The notes: generated from the sequence alone by a model not told the origin. A stretch of DNA of 49,542 nt from JAXGTD01 sp040775095 (GCA_040775095.1 JAXGTD010000016.1:1-49542), one strand, 5' to 3'. Counted from the first letter of the stretch, positions 1-8,717 are shown. Program-made: numbers and translations.

Positions 1-217
1 TCTCACCGAACATCGGCAGCTTCCACATGTACCAGTACGAACCGGCGGCGTTTTGCGGCTCGGTGTGCTCGATGGATGGGTTCCAACCCTTGGAGACGAT
101 GTACTCGATCTGCTTGCGGATCTGGGCGGCGTCCATCGAGGGCAGGTAAGAGAAGGTCTCGAACTTGCGGCTCGCGGTATCGGACAGGCTGGAATTGTAG
201 TCCTGCATTGCACTCAT
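1..217 (-). CDS. cbbS: RuBisCO small subunit, form I (partial; 3' end outside window)
   Basis: Small subunit of ribulose-1,5-bisphosphate carboxylase/oxygenase, which caps the L8S8 holoenzyme in the Calvin cycle. The minus strand reads from an ATG at 217 for 72 codons before the window ends. The N-terminus begins MSAMQDYNSS, followed by FETFSYLPSM, a stretch on QI..QI.YIVSKGWNPSIEH, and a segment ending YWYMWKLPMF. The GW-P-EH and YW-MWKLPMFG elements are hallmarks of form I small subunits. A GAGG-type ribosome-binding site lies upstream of the ATG. It follows cbbL by 82 bases on the same strand, so the two are almost certainly co-transcribed. An in-frame ATG three codons further in is an alternative start. 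Confidence 0.95.
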   Translation of the reverse strand, partial: MSAMQDYNSSLSDTASRKFETFSYLPSMDAAQIRKQIEYIVSKGWNPSIEHTEPQNAAGSYWYMWKLPMFGE

Positions 218-299
218 TGAATTAACACCTCAGTCAGTTTCGGCTCGGTTTGTCGATCGGCCCTGTCGGCGCGTGCTTGCCCCGACAGGGCGTGGACGC

Positions 300-1718
300 T
301 TACTTGTGAGACACGTCCAGCTTGTCGACGGTGTCGAACTCGAACTTGATCTCTTTCCAGGTCTCCATCGCGGCCTTCAGCTCGGGGCTGTGCGCGGCGG
401 CGGCGGTCAGGATCTCCTTGCCTTCCTTCTCCAGCTCACGGCCCTGGTTGCGTGCCTCGACACAGGCCTCGACTGCCACGCGGTTGGCGGCGGCGCCAGC
501 GGCGTTGCCCCACGGATGGCCCAGGGTGCCGCCGCCGAACTGCAGCACCGAGTCGTCACCGAAGATGCTGACCAGTGCAGGCATGTGCCAGACGTGGATA
601 CCGCCGGACGCGACCGGCAGCACACCGGGCATGGCGCCCCAGTCCTGATCGAAGAAGATGCCGCGGGAGCGGTCTTCCTTGATGTAGGAATCGCGCATGA
701 TGTCGATCCAGCCCAGGGTCGCATCGCGGTCGCCCTCGAGCTTGCCCACGACGGTTCCGGAGTGCAGGTGGTCGCCGCCGGACAGGCGCAGGATCTTGGT
801 CAGCACACGGAAATGGATGCCGTGATGCGGGTTGCGGTCGAGCACCGCGTGCATGGCGCGGTGGATGTGCAGCAGCATGCCGTTGTCGCGGCACCACTGG
901 GCCAGGCCGGTGTTGGCGCTCAGGCCGCCGGTCAGGTAGTCGTGCATGATGATCGGGGCACCGATCTCCTTGGCGTACTCGGCGCGCTTCATCATCTCGT
1001 CGGCGGTCGGCGCGGTCACGTTCAGGTAGTGACCCTTGCGCTCACCGGTCTCGGCCTCGGCCTTCAGGATGGCCTCCATGACGAAGTCGAAGCGGTGCTT
1101 CCAGCGCATGAAGGGCTGGGAGTTGACGTTCTCGTCGTCCTTGGTGAAGTCCAGACCGCCACGCAGACCCTCGTAGCAGGCGCGGCCGTAGTTCTTGGCC
1201 GACAGGCCCAGCTTCGGCTTGATGGTGCAGCCCAGCAGCGGACGGCCGTACTTGTTCATGATGTCGCGCTCGACCTGGATGCCCTGCGGCGGGCCGTTGC
1301 AGGTCATGACATAGGCGACCGGGAAGCGGATGTCTTCCAGACGCAGCGCGCGCAGGGCCTTGAAGCCGAACACGTTGCCGACCAGGGAGGTCAGCACGTT
1401 GACCACCGAGCCCTCTTCGAACAGGTCGATCGGGTAGGCGATGAAGGCATAGAAACAGGTGTCGTCGCCCGGGACGTCTTCGATCGCGTAGGCGCGGCCC
1501 TTGTAGTAGTCCAGGTCGGTCAGCAGGTCGGTCCAGACCGTGGTCCAGGTGCCGGTGGAGGACTCGGCGGCCACGGCAGCGGCAACCTCTTCACGCGGAA
1601 CACCAGGCTGGGGCGTGACTTTGAAGCAGGCCAGGATGTCGGTCTCCTTCGGCGTGTAGTCCGGCATCCAGTAAGTCTCGCGGTACTCTTTGACGCCCGC
1701 GTTGTAGCTCTTTGCCAT
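300..1718 (-). CDS. cbbL: RuBisCO large subunit, form I
   Basis: Catalytic subunit of RuBisCO, which carboxylates ribulose-1,5-bisphosphate to two 3-phosphoglycerates. The protein has 472 residues, the normal form I length. The catalytic TIKPK motif is at about 165-169. The active-site GLDFTKDDE motif is at about 188-196, where K193 is the lysine carbamylated in the family and D195/E196 bind Mg. The HIHRAMHAV and SGGDHLHSGT motifs follow, and the C-terminal GGGTLGHPWG phosphate-binding loop is intact. The start is an ATG preceded by a GAGGAC ribosome-binding site. cbbS lies 82 bases downstream. No carboxysome or cbbX/cbbQ gene is visible on the part of the operon shown. The divergent cbbR is the expected regulator. 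Confidence 0.98.
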   Translation of the reverse strand: MAKSYNAGVKEYRETYWMPDYTPKETDILACFKVTPQPGVPREEVAAAVAAESSTGTWTTVWTDLLTDLDYYKGRAYAIEDVPGDDTCFYAFIAYPIDLFEEGSVVNVLTSLVGNVFGFKALRALRLEDIRFPVAYVMTCNGPPQGIQVERDIMNKYGRPLLGCTIKPKLGLSAKNYGRACYEGLRGGLDFTKDDENVNSQPFMRWKHRFDFVMEAILKAEAETGERKGHYLNVTAPTADEMMKRAEYAKEIGAPIIMHDYLTGGLSANTGLAQWCRDNGMLLHIHRAMHAVLDRNPHHGIHFRVLTKILRLSGGDHLHSGTVVGKLEGDRDATLGWIDIMRDSYIKEDRSRGIFFDQDWGAMPGVLPVASGGIHVWHMPALVSIFGDDSVLQFGGGTLGHPWGNAAGAAANRVAVEACVEARNQGRELEKEGKEILTAAAAHSPELKAAMETWKEIKFEFDTVDKLDVSHK

Positions 1719-1880
1719 TGGCGCTTGTCCTCACAGGTGAAGATGGATCAGTGAATCGGGTTGCTCGATGTCGTGTGGCGTTTTTGGGGCGCCGACGGGA
1801 CCGACTCTCGAGGCCAGTTCCGGGGCCGGCGGGTCTGTTCCCCGCATGGCATCTCGAAACCTGGTGCGCATTGTAGCGAT

Positions 1881-1925
1881 CAACCATATAATTTCTAGTA
1901 AATATTTCTAATATCGCACATAAGT
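1881..1925. promoter_or_regulatory. cbbL/cbbR divergent control region, probable CbbR site
   Basis: This AT-rich island in otherwise GC-rich DNA lies between the divergent cbbL and cbbR genes. It holds two copies of ATTTCTA (1891-1897 and 1904-1910) spaced 13 bases apart, and several T-N11-A matches typical of LysR-type operators. It also holds a minus-strand TATATG and a plus-strand TATAAT that could serve as -10 elements. Binding of CbbR here is inferred from gene order and motif type. Confidence 0.6.
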
Positions 1926-1971
1926 AGAAGCTGATGTCTTGGATCGATGGTGACCGGCCGATGGTGCTCGC

Positions 1972-2886
1972 GTGAATGTCTCACTGCGTCAATTGCGTGT
2001 GTTCGAGGCGGTCGCGCGCCGGCTGAGCTATACCCGGGCCGCCGAGGAGCTGCATCTGAGCCAGCCGGCGGTGTCGATGCAGGTGCGCCAGCTCGAGGAC
2101 AGCGTCGGATTGCCGCTGTTTGAGCGGGTTGGCAAAGGCATTGCCCTGACCGAGGCGGGACGGGAGATCTACCATTACAGCCGCAGCGTCAATCGTGCGC
2201 TGCAGGAAATGGAGGAGGTGGTCGAGTCGCTCAAAGGGGTGAGTCGCGGTCGCCTGAGCGTGGCGGTGGCAAGCACGGTGAACTACTTCGCGCCCAAGCT
2301 TCTGGCCGAGTTCCACCGCCGCTACCCGGGTATCAATCTGCATCTGGATGTCACCAACCGCGAGCAACTGGTGCGGCTGCTGGAGAGCAATGCCGTCGAT
2401 ATCGTGCTGATGGGCCTGCCGCCGGAGGACGTCGATGTCGTCTCCGAGGCCTTCATGGACAATCCGCTGGTGGTCATCGCCCCGCCAGGTCATCCCCTCG
2501 CCGGTGAGCGCGATATTCCGCTGGCGCGCCTGGCCAGCGACGTCTTCGTCATCCGCGAGCCCGGTTCGGGGACGCGCCAGTCGATGGAGCGCTTCCTGGC
2601 CGAGCACGGGGCCGTGATCCGTCACGGTATGCAGATGACGCGCAACGAGGCAATCAAGCAGGCGGTGCGCTCCGGACTGGGATTGAGCGTGGTCTCGCGG
2701 CACACCATCGAGCTCGAGCTCGAGACAGGGCGGTTGATCACCCTGGATGTGGCAGGCTTTCCGCTGCAGCGCAGCTGGCATCTCGTCTACCGCCGCGGCC
2801 GAAGACTCTCGCCCGCGGCGAAGGCGTTTCGCGACTTCGTCATTGCCGAGGCGCGTGCGCTCTCGCATCCGGCGCGGGGGCGCTGA
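1972..2886 (+). CDS. cbbR: LysR-type transcriptional regulator CbbR
   Basis: Probable activator of the divergent RuBisCO operon. It has 304 residues, the normal LysR length. An N-terminal winged helix-turn-helix covers about 4-63 (LRQLRVFEAVARRLSYTRAA, then LSQPAVSMQVRQLE). A LysR substrate-binding domain covers about 90-295. CbbR proteins sense Calvin-cycle metabolites and redox state through this domain. The start is GTG: the first residues VNVSLRQLRVFE align with other CbbR proteins and no better ATG lies close upstream. It is transcribed away from cbbL across a 253-base intergenic region with an AT-rich operator-like core. The assignment as CbbR rather than another LysR member rests on position and overall sequence. 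Confidence 0.88.
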   Translation: MNVSLRQLRVFEAVARRLSYTRAAEELHLSQPAVSMQVRQLEDSVGLPLFERVGKGIALTEAGREIYHYSRSVNRALQEMEEVVESLKGVSRGRLSVAVASTVNYFAPKLLAEFHRRYPGINLHLDVTNREQLVRLLESNAVDIVLMGLPPEDVDVVSEAFMDNPLVVIAPPGHPLAGERDIPLARLASDVFVIREPGSGTRQSMERFLAEHGAVIRHGMQMTRNEAIKQAVRSGLGLSVVSRHTIELELETGRLITLDVAGFPLQRSWHLVYRRGRRLSPAAKAFRDFVIAEARALSHPARGR

Positions 2887-2986
2887 GCTCGCCGCGGCCT
2901 GGGTGGCCTCGATGCCCTTACACCGGGTGGAGCCGTTGGACTAGAATCAACGGCTGTCGCCACAGAAATTCAGTGATCCCGATCGA

Positions 2987-4915
2987 ATGCCTGACTCTCT
3001 CCGATACCCGTTCCCAGGGGAAGCTACGCAGTTCCCGCTGCTCTCGACGATTGACGACCCGGCCGACCTGCGCGGCTTGCGTGTGGATCAGCTAAAGGAT
3101 CTCGCCGCCGAGTTGCGGGCCTTCCTGATTGAAAGCGTTTCGCGTACCGGCGGGCATCTGGCCGCCGGGCTTGGTGTCGTGGAGCTGACCATCGCCATGC
3201 ACCATGTCTTCGATACGCCCAGGGACCGCATCGTCTGGGACGTCGGCCACCAGGCCTACCCGCACAAGATCCTGACGGGGCGGCGGGCGCGCATGGGGGG
3301 GATGCGCCAGAAGGGCGGTCTGTCGGGTTTCCCGAAGCGCAGCGAAAGCCCTTACGACACCTTTGGTGTTGGCCATTCCAGCACGTCGATCAGCGCGGCC
3401 CTCGGCATGTCCGTTGCGGCGAGGCTCCAGGGCGAGCAGCGCCATGTCATCGCGGTGATCGGCGACGGCGCGCTTGGCGCCGGCATGGCCTTCGAGGCGC
3501 TCAACCATGCCGGACCGCTCGACCCGGACCTGCTGGTGATCCTCAACGACAACGAGATGTCGATTTCGCCCCCGGTGGGCGCGATCAGCGGCCATCTCGC
3601 CAAGCTGTTGTCGGGAAGGTTCTATATCCGCATGCGCGAGGGGAGCAAGACGGCGCTGCGGGGCATGCCGCAGCTGCGCGATCTGATGGGGCGCTGGGAG
3701 GAGCACATGAAGGGCATGCTCATGCCGAGCACGCTGTTCGAGGAGTTCGGTTTTAACTACATCGGACCGATCGACGGCCACGACATGGATGCCCTGGTCG
3801 CCACCTTGCGCAACATGAAGCAGATGCCGGGGCCCCGCTTTCTCCATCTGGTGACGCAGAAGGGCCGCGGCTACGAGCCCGCGGAAGGCCAGCCGATCGT
3901 GTTTCACGGTGTCACGCCCTTCGACTCGACCACCGGCCAGATGCGCAGGAATGGCGGCGGCAAGAGCTACACACAGGTCTTCGGGGAGTGGCTGTGCGAG
4001 GCGGCGCGCGGGGACCCGCGGGTGGTCGGCATCACGCCGGCCATGCGCGAGGGTTCCGGGCTGGTGGAATTTGCCGAGCGTTTCCCGCAGCGCTACTTCG
4101 ACGTCGGCATCGCCGAGCAGCACGCCGTGACGCTTGCCGCGGGCATGGCCTGTGAAGGCATGAAGCCGGTCGTGGCGATCTACTCCACGTTCCTGCAACG
4201 CGCCTACGATCAGCTCGTCCACGATGTCTGCCTGCAGGGGCTCGATGTCACCTTTGCCGTGGATCGCGCCGGTCTGGTCGGGGCGGACGGGGCGACCCAC
4301 GCCGGCAGCTTCGACATCAGCTATGCCCGCCCGTTGCCGCACCTGGTCGTGATGGCACCGGCCGACGAGAACGAATGCCATCGCATGCTCCAGACGGCGC
4401 TGGAACACCCCGGACCGGCAATGGTGCGCTACCCACGCGGGACCGGCCCAGGTGTCGCGGTCGATCCGAACGCGCCCGTCTTGCCCATCGGCAAGGGCGA
4501 GATCCGCCGGGACGGGCAGGGTGTTGCCCTGCTCGCGTTCGGTAGCCGGGTGGCGGCGGCGTTGGCGGTGGGCGACCGGCTTGGCCTGACCGTGGCCAAC
4601 ATGCGTTTCGTCAAACCCTTGGACGAGTCGCTGATCCTGGATCTGGCCGAGCGTCACCAGCTGCTGGTCACCATCGAGGAGAACGCCGTTGCCGGCGGTG
4701 CCGGCTCCGCGGTTTCGGAGCTGCTCGCCGGGGGCGGTCTGACGGTGCGCTGCCTGCATCTTGGGCTGCCGGATCAAGCGCAGGAACAGGCCGGGCAGGA
4801 GGAGCAACTGGCGGCATGCGGCCTGGATGACGCGGGTATCGAGCGCAGCGTGCTGGCCGCGATGAACGGCATGGGCCTAGGCATGGCCAGGATTCGGGGG
4901 GCAGGCGCCCTGTGA
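2987..4915 (+). CDS. dxs: 1-deoxy-D-xylulose-5-phosphate synthase
   Basis: First enzyme of the MEP isoprenoid pathway. It condenses pyruvate and glyceraldehyde 3-phosphate using thiamine diphosphate. In a phototroph this supplies carotenoids, quinone tails and the phytyl tail of bacteriochlorophyll. The protein has 642 residues, full length. The thiamine-binding motif runs from GDG (about 159-161) to NDNEMSIS (about 187). The WDVGHQAYPHKILTGR motif is at about 84-100, GIAEQHAVTLAAGMA is in the pyrimidine-binding domain, and a transketolase C-terminal domain follows. Its stop codon overlaps the GTG start of the next gene (GTGA), indicating translational coupling. Confidence 0.98.
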   Translation: MPDSLRYPFPGEATQFPLLSTIDDPADLRGLRVDQLKDLAAELRAFLIESVSRTGGHLAAGLGVVELTIAMHHVFDTPRDRIVWDVGHQAYPHKILTGRRARMGGMRQKGGLSGFPKRSESPYDTFGVGHSSTSISAALGMSVAARLQGEQRHVIAVIGDGALGAGMAFEALNHAGPLDPDLLVILNDNEMSISPPVGAISGHLAKLLSGRFYIRMREGSKTALRGMPQLRDLMGRWEEHMKGMLMPSTLFEEFGFNYIGPIDGHDMDALVATLRNMKQMPGPRFLHLVTQKGRGYEPAEGQPIVFHGVTPFDSTTGQMRRNGGGKSYTQVFGEWLCEAARGDPRVVGITPAMREGSGLVEFAERFPQRYFDVGIAEQHAVTLAAGMACEGMKPVVAIYSTFLQRAYDQLVHDVCLQGLDVTFAVDRAGLVGADGATHAGSFDISYARPLPHLVVMAPADENECHRMLQTALEHPGPAMVRYPRGTGPGVAVDPNAPVLPIGKGEIRRDGQGVALLAFGSRVAAALAVGDRLGLTVANMRFVKPLDESLILDLAERHQLLVTIEENAVAGGAGSAVSELLAGGGLTVRCLHLGLPDQAQEQAGQEEQLAACGLDDAGIERSVLAAMNGMGLGMARIRGAGAL

Positions 4916-6303
4916 AGCGAGGGACCGCCGCCGTCGCGTTGGCCGCGGCGATGGTGGTCTGCTCGCTCGCTGCCGCGCCCTGGCTCATGGGGCTAGAGGC
5001 GGAGCGCCTCTACCGCGAGGCGCTCTCGGAGCTGCTCTCCCGTGGCTATCGCATCGAACAGGACGAATACCGGCGGGGTTGGCTCGGCGCGCGCACGCTG
5101 ACCGTCGTCGCGCCGCCGCCGCTGGCGGACCCGGCGGCGTTGGCGCGTCCGCGGCTGCAGCTGGTGAGCCGTATCACCCATGGGGCGCGGGGCCGCGCGC
5201 TGCTGCACTGGCCCCCGCTGCTCGCCGCCGCGAGTGGCCGCGCGACGGTGATCGGCAGCGCGCGCGCGCTCCCACCGCTGTTGGTCGACGCCAGGATCGA
5301 TCTTGAACGCCGCGTTGCGGCCGAGCTGCGCCTGCCCGATGTCTCCTACACCGGGGCGTCGGGGCGGTTGCGCCTGTCGGGCGGACGCGCGGGGCTGCGG
5401 TCGGATCCCGGTGCGGCGTCATGGCATGGATGGGGCGAGCTGCCCACCCTCGAGGCCATCGGGACAGATGGCCGCACGCTGACGCTCCACGGCTTGGGTT
5501 GGCGTATCGACGCGAGCCGGCCCGGGTTGGGACTGGTGTTCGGTCGCGGCGAGCTGAGCGTGGCAGCCATCGCGTTGGGAGGGGCCGGGGGGACGCCGTC
5601 GTTCTCCGCCGCGGGTCTGGGGCTGACGCTGGAGGCCGATCCGCGCGGGGAACGTGTCGATCTGACGGCCGCCGCCGCGCTCGACCGCCTCCGGATCCAT
5701 GGGGCGGACTACGCGCCGCTGCGCCTTCGGCTGGCCCTGACCGGTGTGGATGCGGCCTCGCTGCTGGCGATTCGAGATGCCGTGGGCGAGCTCAACGCGC
5801 GCTCGCTGCCCGAGTCGCTCAGGGGCCTCGCGTTCGGCGCCATCCTGGCCCGCTATCTGCCAGACGTGCTGGCCGGGGAGCCGCGCTTGTCGCTCGACCC
5901 GGTCGAGCTGATGACCCCGGATGGTCCGCTCAGCGCCAGCCTGTCGTTGCGCCTCGTCGACATGGACGCGGCCGGGCTGCGGGAGCCCCTGGCCTGGTTG
6001 ACGCACCTCGCCGGCGAGGCGCGTGTCGCGCTGCCGCAGCCACTGCTGCTGGGGTGGATGACAGAGCAACAGCGCCGGCGGGTACGCGAGGAGCTGATGC
6101 ATCGCGGAGAGGGCGCCGAACCCCTGCCAACACGCCTCGAGCTCGAGATTGCCGGCGCCGCCCAGGCCGCGCTGGCGCGACTGATCCACGAACGCTGGCT
6201 GATTCCCAGCGAGGGTCGCCTGCGGGCCGCCGCCGAGTTGGGCGACGGACGCCTTGCGGTCAATGGCAAGGCGGTGCCGATCAACGGCGTCCCGGGCCCC
6301 TGA
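4912..6303 (+). CDS. DUF945 (YdgA-type) family protein, probably envelope-located
   Basis: This 463-residue protein has an N-terminal hydrophobic anchor or signal (about 5-27). It is followed by the family-typical pattern GLEAERLYREALSELL and then YRRGWLGARTLTV, as in DUF945/YdgA proteins. The rest is mostly alternating beta-type sequence rich in Ala, Leu and Arg. The molecular function of DUF945 proteins is poorly known, and some are linked to the outer membrane or AsmA-like folds. The GTG start overlaps the dxs stop by four bases, so the two are translated together. Nothing in the sequence indicates a catalytic site. Confidence 0.75.
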   Translation: MKRGTAAVALAAAMVVCSLAAAPWLMGLEAERLYREALSELLSRGYRIEQDEYRRGWLGARTLTVVAPPPLADPAALARPRLQLVSRITHGARGRALLHWPPLLAAASGRATVIGSARALPPLLVDARIDLERRVAAELRLPDVSYTGASGRLRLSGGRAGLRSDPGAASWHGWGELPTLEAIGTDGRTLTLHGLGWRIDASRPGLGLVFGRGELSVAAIALGGAGGTPSFSAAGLGLTLEADPRGERVDLTAAAALDRLRIHGADYAPLRLRLALTGVDAASLLAIRDAVGELNARSLPESLRGLAFGAILARYLPDVLAGEPRLSLDPVELMTPDGPLSASLSLRLVDMDAAGLREPLAWLTHLAGEARVALPQPLLLGWMTEQQRRRVREELMHRGEGAEPLPTRLELEIAGAAQAALARLIHERWLIPSEGRLRAAAELGDGRLAVNGKAVPINGVPGP

Positions 6304-6361
6304 GGATGACCTTCCTGCCCGCCGAGCGTGCATCGATCAACATTCATCACAGAAGACTGCC

Positions 6362-7141
6362 ATGCTCCAGATCGACCCGATACCGGCATTTGACGACAAC
6401 TACATCTGGCTGCTGAGCCAGCCGCCAGGCCCTCGGTGTGCGGTCGTCGACCCCGGCGACGCCGAACCGGTGATCGCGGCGCTGCGCGCCCGCGGGCTGG
6501 CGCTCTCGGGCATCCTCATCACCCATCACCACCAGGATCATATCGGCGGCATCGAGGAGCTGCTGGCCGTATGGCCCGATGCCATGATTGTCGCCCCGGC
6601 CGACCGGCGTATCCGGGCGGCGACGCGCCGCGTCGGTGAAGGCGATCGGGTGCAGCTGCCCGGACTGGGCGCCGTCTTCGATGTCATGGCGGTGCCGGGT
6701 CACACCGCGACCCACATCGCCTATCTTGGCGACGGTGCCCTGCTGTGCGGTGACACGCTGTTCGCCGGCGGCTGCGGACGGGTGTTCGACGGGACCTTCG
6801 AGCAACTGGCCGCGTCATTGCGCCGCATCGCCGCGCTGCCGCCCGACACGCGTTGTTACTGTGCGCACGAATACACGCTCGCCAACCTCGGGTTCGCGAA
6901 ATGGGTCGAGCCCGACAATGGGGCGCTGATCCAGCGCGAGGTCGAGGCCCACCGGTTGCGCGCGGCCGGGCAGCCTACGGTGCCGTCGCCATTGGCGCTC
7001 GAGCTGGCGACCAACCCCTTCCTGCGCACGTGCGATCCGGTCGTGATCGCGGCAGCGGAGCGGTTCACCGGGACCAGCTTGCGCGATTCCACCCAGGTCT
7101 TCACGGCATTGCGCCGCTGGAAGGACGAGCGTTACGACTGA
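6362..7141 (+). CDS. gloB: Hydroxyacylglutathione hydrolase (glyoxalase II)
   Basis: Hydrolyses S-D-lactoylglutathione to D-lactate and glutathione, the second step of methylglyoxal detoxification. It has 259 residues, normal for GloB. The metallo-beta-lactamase metal motif THHHQDH is at about 54-60. The second-shell residues PGHTATH and GDTLFAGGCGR follow, then CAHEYTLANLGFA and a C-terminal substrate-binding domain with NPFLR. The chosen ATG gives the canonical N-terminus MLQIDPIPAFDDNYIW. An open frame extends further upstream but lacks family similarity. It lies 58 bases after the DUF945 gene in the same direction. Confidence 0.96.
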   Translation: MLQIDPIPAFDDNYIWLLSQPPGPRCAVVDPGDAEPVIAALRARGLALSGILITHHHQDHIGGIEELLAVWPDAMIVAPADRRIRAATRRVGEGDRVQLPGLGAVFDVMAVPGHTATHIAYLGDGALLCGDTLFAGGCGRVFDGTFEQLAASLRRIAALPPDTRCYCAHEYTLANLGFAKWVEPDNGALIQREVEAHRLRAAGQPTVPSPLALELATNPFLRTCDPVVIAAAERFTGTSLRDSTQVFTALRRWKDERYD

Positions 7142-7255
7142 GCTCGCGGTTCCGCGTCCGCTGCCCGCCGGGAGGGGCACTGGAGGCGGCCACTGCGATG
7201 CTCGGCGGTGCCCGTGCCGCGCGCATTCCGCATGTAAAAAAAGCGCGCGTGTCTC

Positions 7256-7284
7256 TTGACAGGCGGAAAATCAGCTATTATTGT
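7256..7284 (+). promoter_or_regulatory. Sigma-70 promoter of the phasin gene
   Basis: TTGACA at 7256-7261 is a perfect -35 hexamer. A 17-base spacer leads to TATTGT at 7279-7284 as the -10. An alternative -10, TATTAT at 7276-7281, would give only 14 bases of spacing. The promoter runs straight into a large palindrome at 7284-7309, placing transcription start inside the probable operator. Confidence 0.7.
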
Positions 7285-7309
7285 GCACTGCAACAATTGC
7301 TGCAGTGCA
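7284..7309. promoter_or_regulatory. 26-bp palindromic operator at the phasin promoter
   Basis: Arms TGCACTGCA (7284-7292) and TGCAGTGCA (7301-7309) are perfect inverted repeats. The centre CAATTG (7294-7299) is itself palindromic, and only the A7293/C7300 pair fails to match. It covers the expected start site. PhaR-type repressors of phasin genes in other bacteria bind TGC-rich symmetric sites such as this. PhaR binding is therefore a reasonable inference, but no phaR gene is in the window. Confidence 0.65.
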
Positions 7310-7330
7310 GCATAATTCTGGAGATCAGCC

Positions 7331-7702
7331 ATGACCATCAAAGACAACCTGAACACCCTCAACGAGCTGACCAACCAGGGCGGCGAGCGACTGAACGCCC
7401 TGGGTGAGCTGAACCTGCGCGTCGTCGAGCAGCTGACCGCGCGACAGATGGATGTGTTCAATCTCTATCTGGAGCAGGGTGTACGCATGCTCCAGCTGGC
7501 GACCGACGCCAAGGGCTTCGGCGATCTGTACAAGGGCCAGGTGGAGATGACCAAAGACCTCGCAGAGCGCCTGATGAGCGAGTCGAAGGCCAACGTCGCG
7601 ATTGCCAATGAGATGCGCGACGCCTACCGGGGCTGGTTCGATGGCGCGATGGCAGACGTCAAAGCGGGCAAGGACGTCGTGCGCAACGCCGTCATTTCCT
7701 GA
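7331..7702 (+). CDS. phaP: Phasin family protein (PHB granule coat)
   Basis: Small amphipathic protein that coats polyhydroxyalkanoate granules. It has 123 residues and is almost entirely helical by composition. The pattern LNELTNQGGERLNALGELN, then LRVVEQLTARQMDVFN, then DLYKGQVEMTKDLAERLM is characteristic of the phasin_2 family in gammaproteobacteria. It has no signal peptide, no membrane segment and no cysteine. A GGAG ribosome-binding site sits at good distance from the ATG. It is followed by phaB, and the polymerase genes phaC/phaE and the thiolase phaA are not in this window. Strong regulation by polymer level is likely given the palindromic operator at its promoter. Confidence 0.88.
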   Translation: MTIKDNLNTLNELTNQGGERLNALGELNLRVVEQLTARQMDVFNLYLEQGVRMLQLATDAKGFGDLYKGQVEMTKDLAERLMSESKANVAIANEMRDAYRGWFDGAMADVKAGKDVVRNAVIS

Positions 7703-7864
7703 AAGGCATCGGCTCGGCTGCCAGCGCTCGTCACCGGCGATGCGCTGGCCTTGCCGCCCGTCACCGGCGGGTCCGACGCTGTCGGCCCCCGCCCTGGTCC
7801 CATCGCGGCCATGCGGCATCGGCCGCGCGCCGGGGCCCTGTTGGATCGTAGAGGTACGTTTAAG

Positions 7865-8614
7865 ATGACGGCAGCAGCAAAGATTGCGCTAGTCACGGGG
7901 GGGATTGGCGGTATTGGAACGGCGATCTGCCGACGCCTGGCGCGGGATGGTTTTTTCGTCATTGCCAATCACCATCCGTCCGAACAAGAGGCTGCGGTTG
8001 CCTGGAAGAACGATCAGGCGGGCGAGGGACTGGAGATCGACACCGTCGCCGCCGATGTCTCGTCCTTTGACGCCTGCGCGCGGATGGTCGCGGACATCAA
8101 GCAGCGTCATGGCACCATCGCCGTGCTGGTGAACTGTGCCGGAATCACCCGGGACAAGACGTTCAAGAAGATGGAAGAGGGGCAGTGGCAGGCGGTCATC
8201 GCGGCCAACCTGAGCAGCGTCTTCAACGTTACTCGCAACGTCTGGGAGGACATGCTCGAGTCTGGATTTGGCCGCATCATCAACATCTCCTCGGTCAATG
8301 GTCAGCGCGGCCAGTTCGGCCAGGCAAACTACGCGGCGGCCAAGGCCGGCATGCACGGGGTCACGATGAGCCTGGCCCAGGAAGGGGCCTCACGCGGCAT
8401 TTCCGTGAACACCGTCTCGCCCGGCTACGTGGAGACCGCGATGACGCTGGCCATGCGCGATGACGTGCGTGAGGCCATCGTCGCCGGAATCCCGATGCGC
8501 CGCATGGGGATGCCCGAGGAGATTGCCAGCACGATCGCCTTCCTGGCCGCCGACGAGAATGGGTACATCACCGGTGCGAACATCCCGGTCAATGGCGGTC
8601 TGTTCATGCACTGA
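7865..8614 (+). CDS. phaB: Acetoacetyl-CoA reductase (NADPH)
   Basis: Reduces acetoacetyl-CoA to (R)-3-hydroxybutyryl-CoA, the monomer for polyhydroxybutyrate synthesis. It has 249 residues, the normal PhaB size. It is a classical short-chain dehydrogenase: nucleotide motif TGGIGGIG at about 11-18, NCAG at about 90-93, catalytic S143, Y156 and K160 (YAAAK), and SPGYVETAM after the active site. PhaB-specific features include GITRDKTFKKM and NISSVNGQRGQFGQ. The ATG at 7865 gives the family-typical start, and the longer frame upstream is not conserved. A strong terminator follows. It may be co-transcribed with the phasin across a 162-base gap. Confidence 0.95.
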   Translation: MTAAAKIALVTGGIGGIGTAICRRLARDGFFVIANHHPSEQEAAVAWKNDQAGEGLEIDTVAADVSSFDACARMVADIKQRHGTIAVLVNCAGITRDKTFKKMEEGQWQAVIAANLSSVFNVTRNVWEDMLESGFGRIINISSVNGQRGQFGQANYAAAKAGMHGVTMSLAQEGASRGISVNTVSPGYVETAMTLAMRDDVREAIVAGIPMRRMGMPEEIASTIAFLAADENGYITGANIPVNGGLFMH

Positions 8615-8717
8615 CGCGGTTTCACTGCCCTGGATGGGAGACCCTCGTCGTTGGTAGGCGATCCGATCCCTGGCATCCGATATCCTCCTCGTTTCTGCAA
8701 AGACGAGACCTTCCTCC

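Noticed and set aside
273..1754. Open plus-strand frame of 493 codons
   Set aside because: It lies antisense to cbbL, and its product is a His/Val/Gly/Ala-biased shadow with no recognisable domain. High GC content keeps many antisense frames open.
7729..7769. Two copies of CGTCACCGGCG 30 bases apart between phaP and phaB
   Set aside because: Only two short copies exist in GC-rich DNA and no further unit follows. It is not a CRISPR and not clearly a regulatory repeat.
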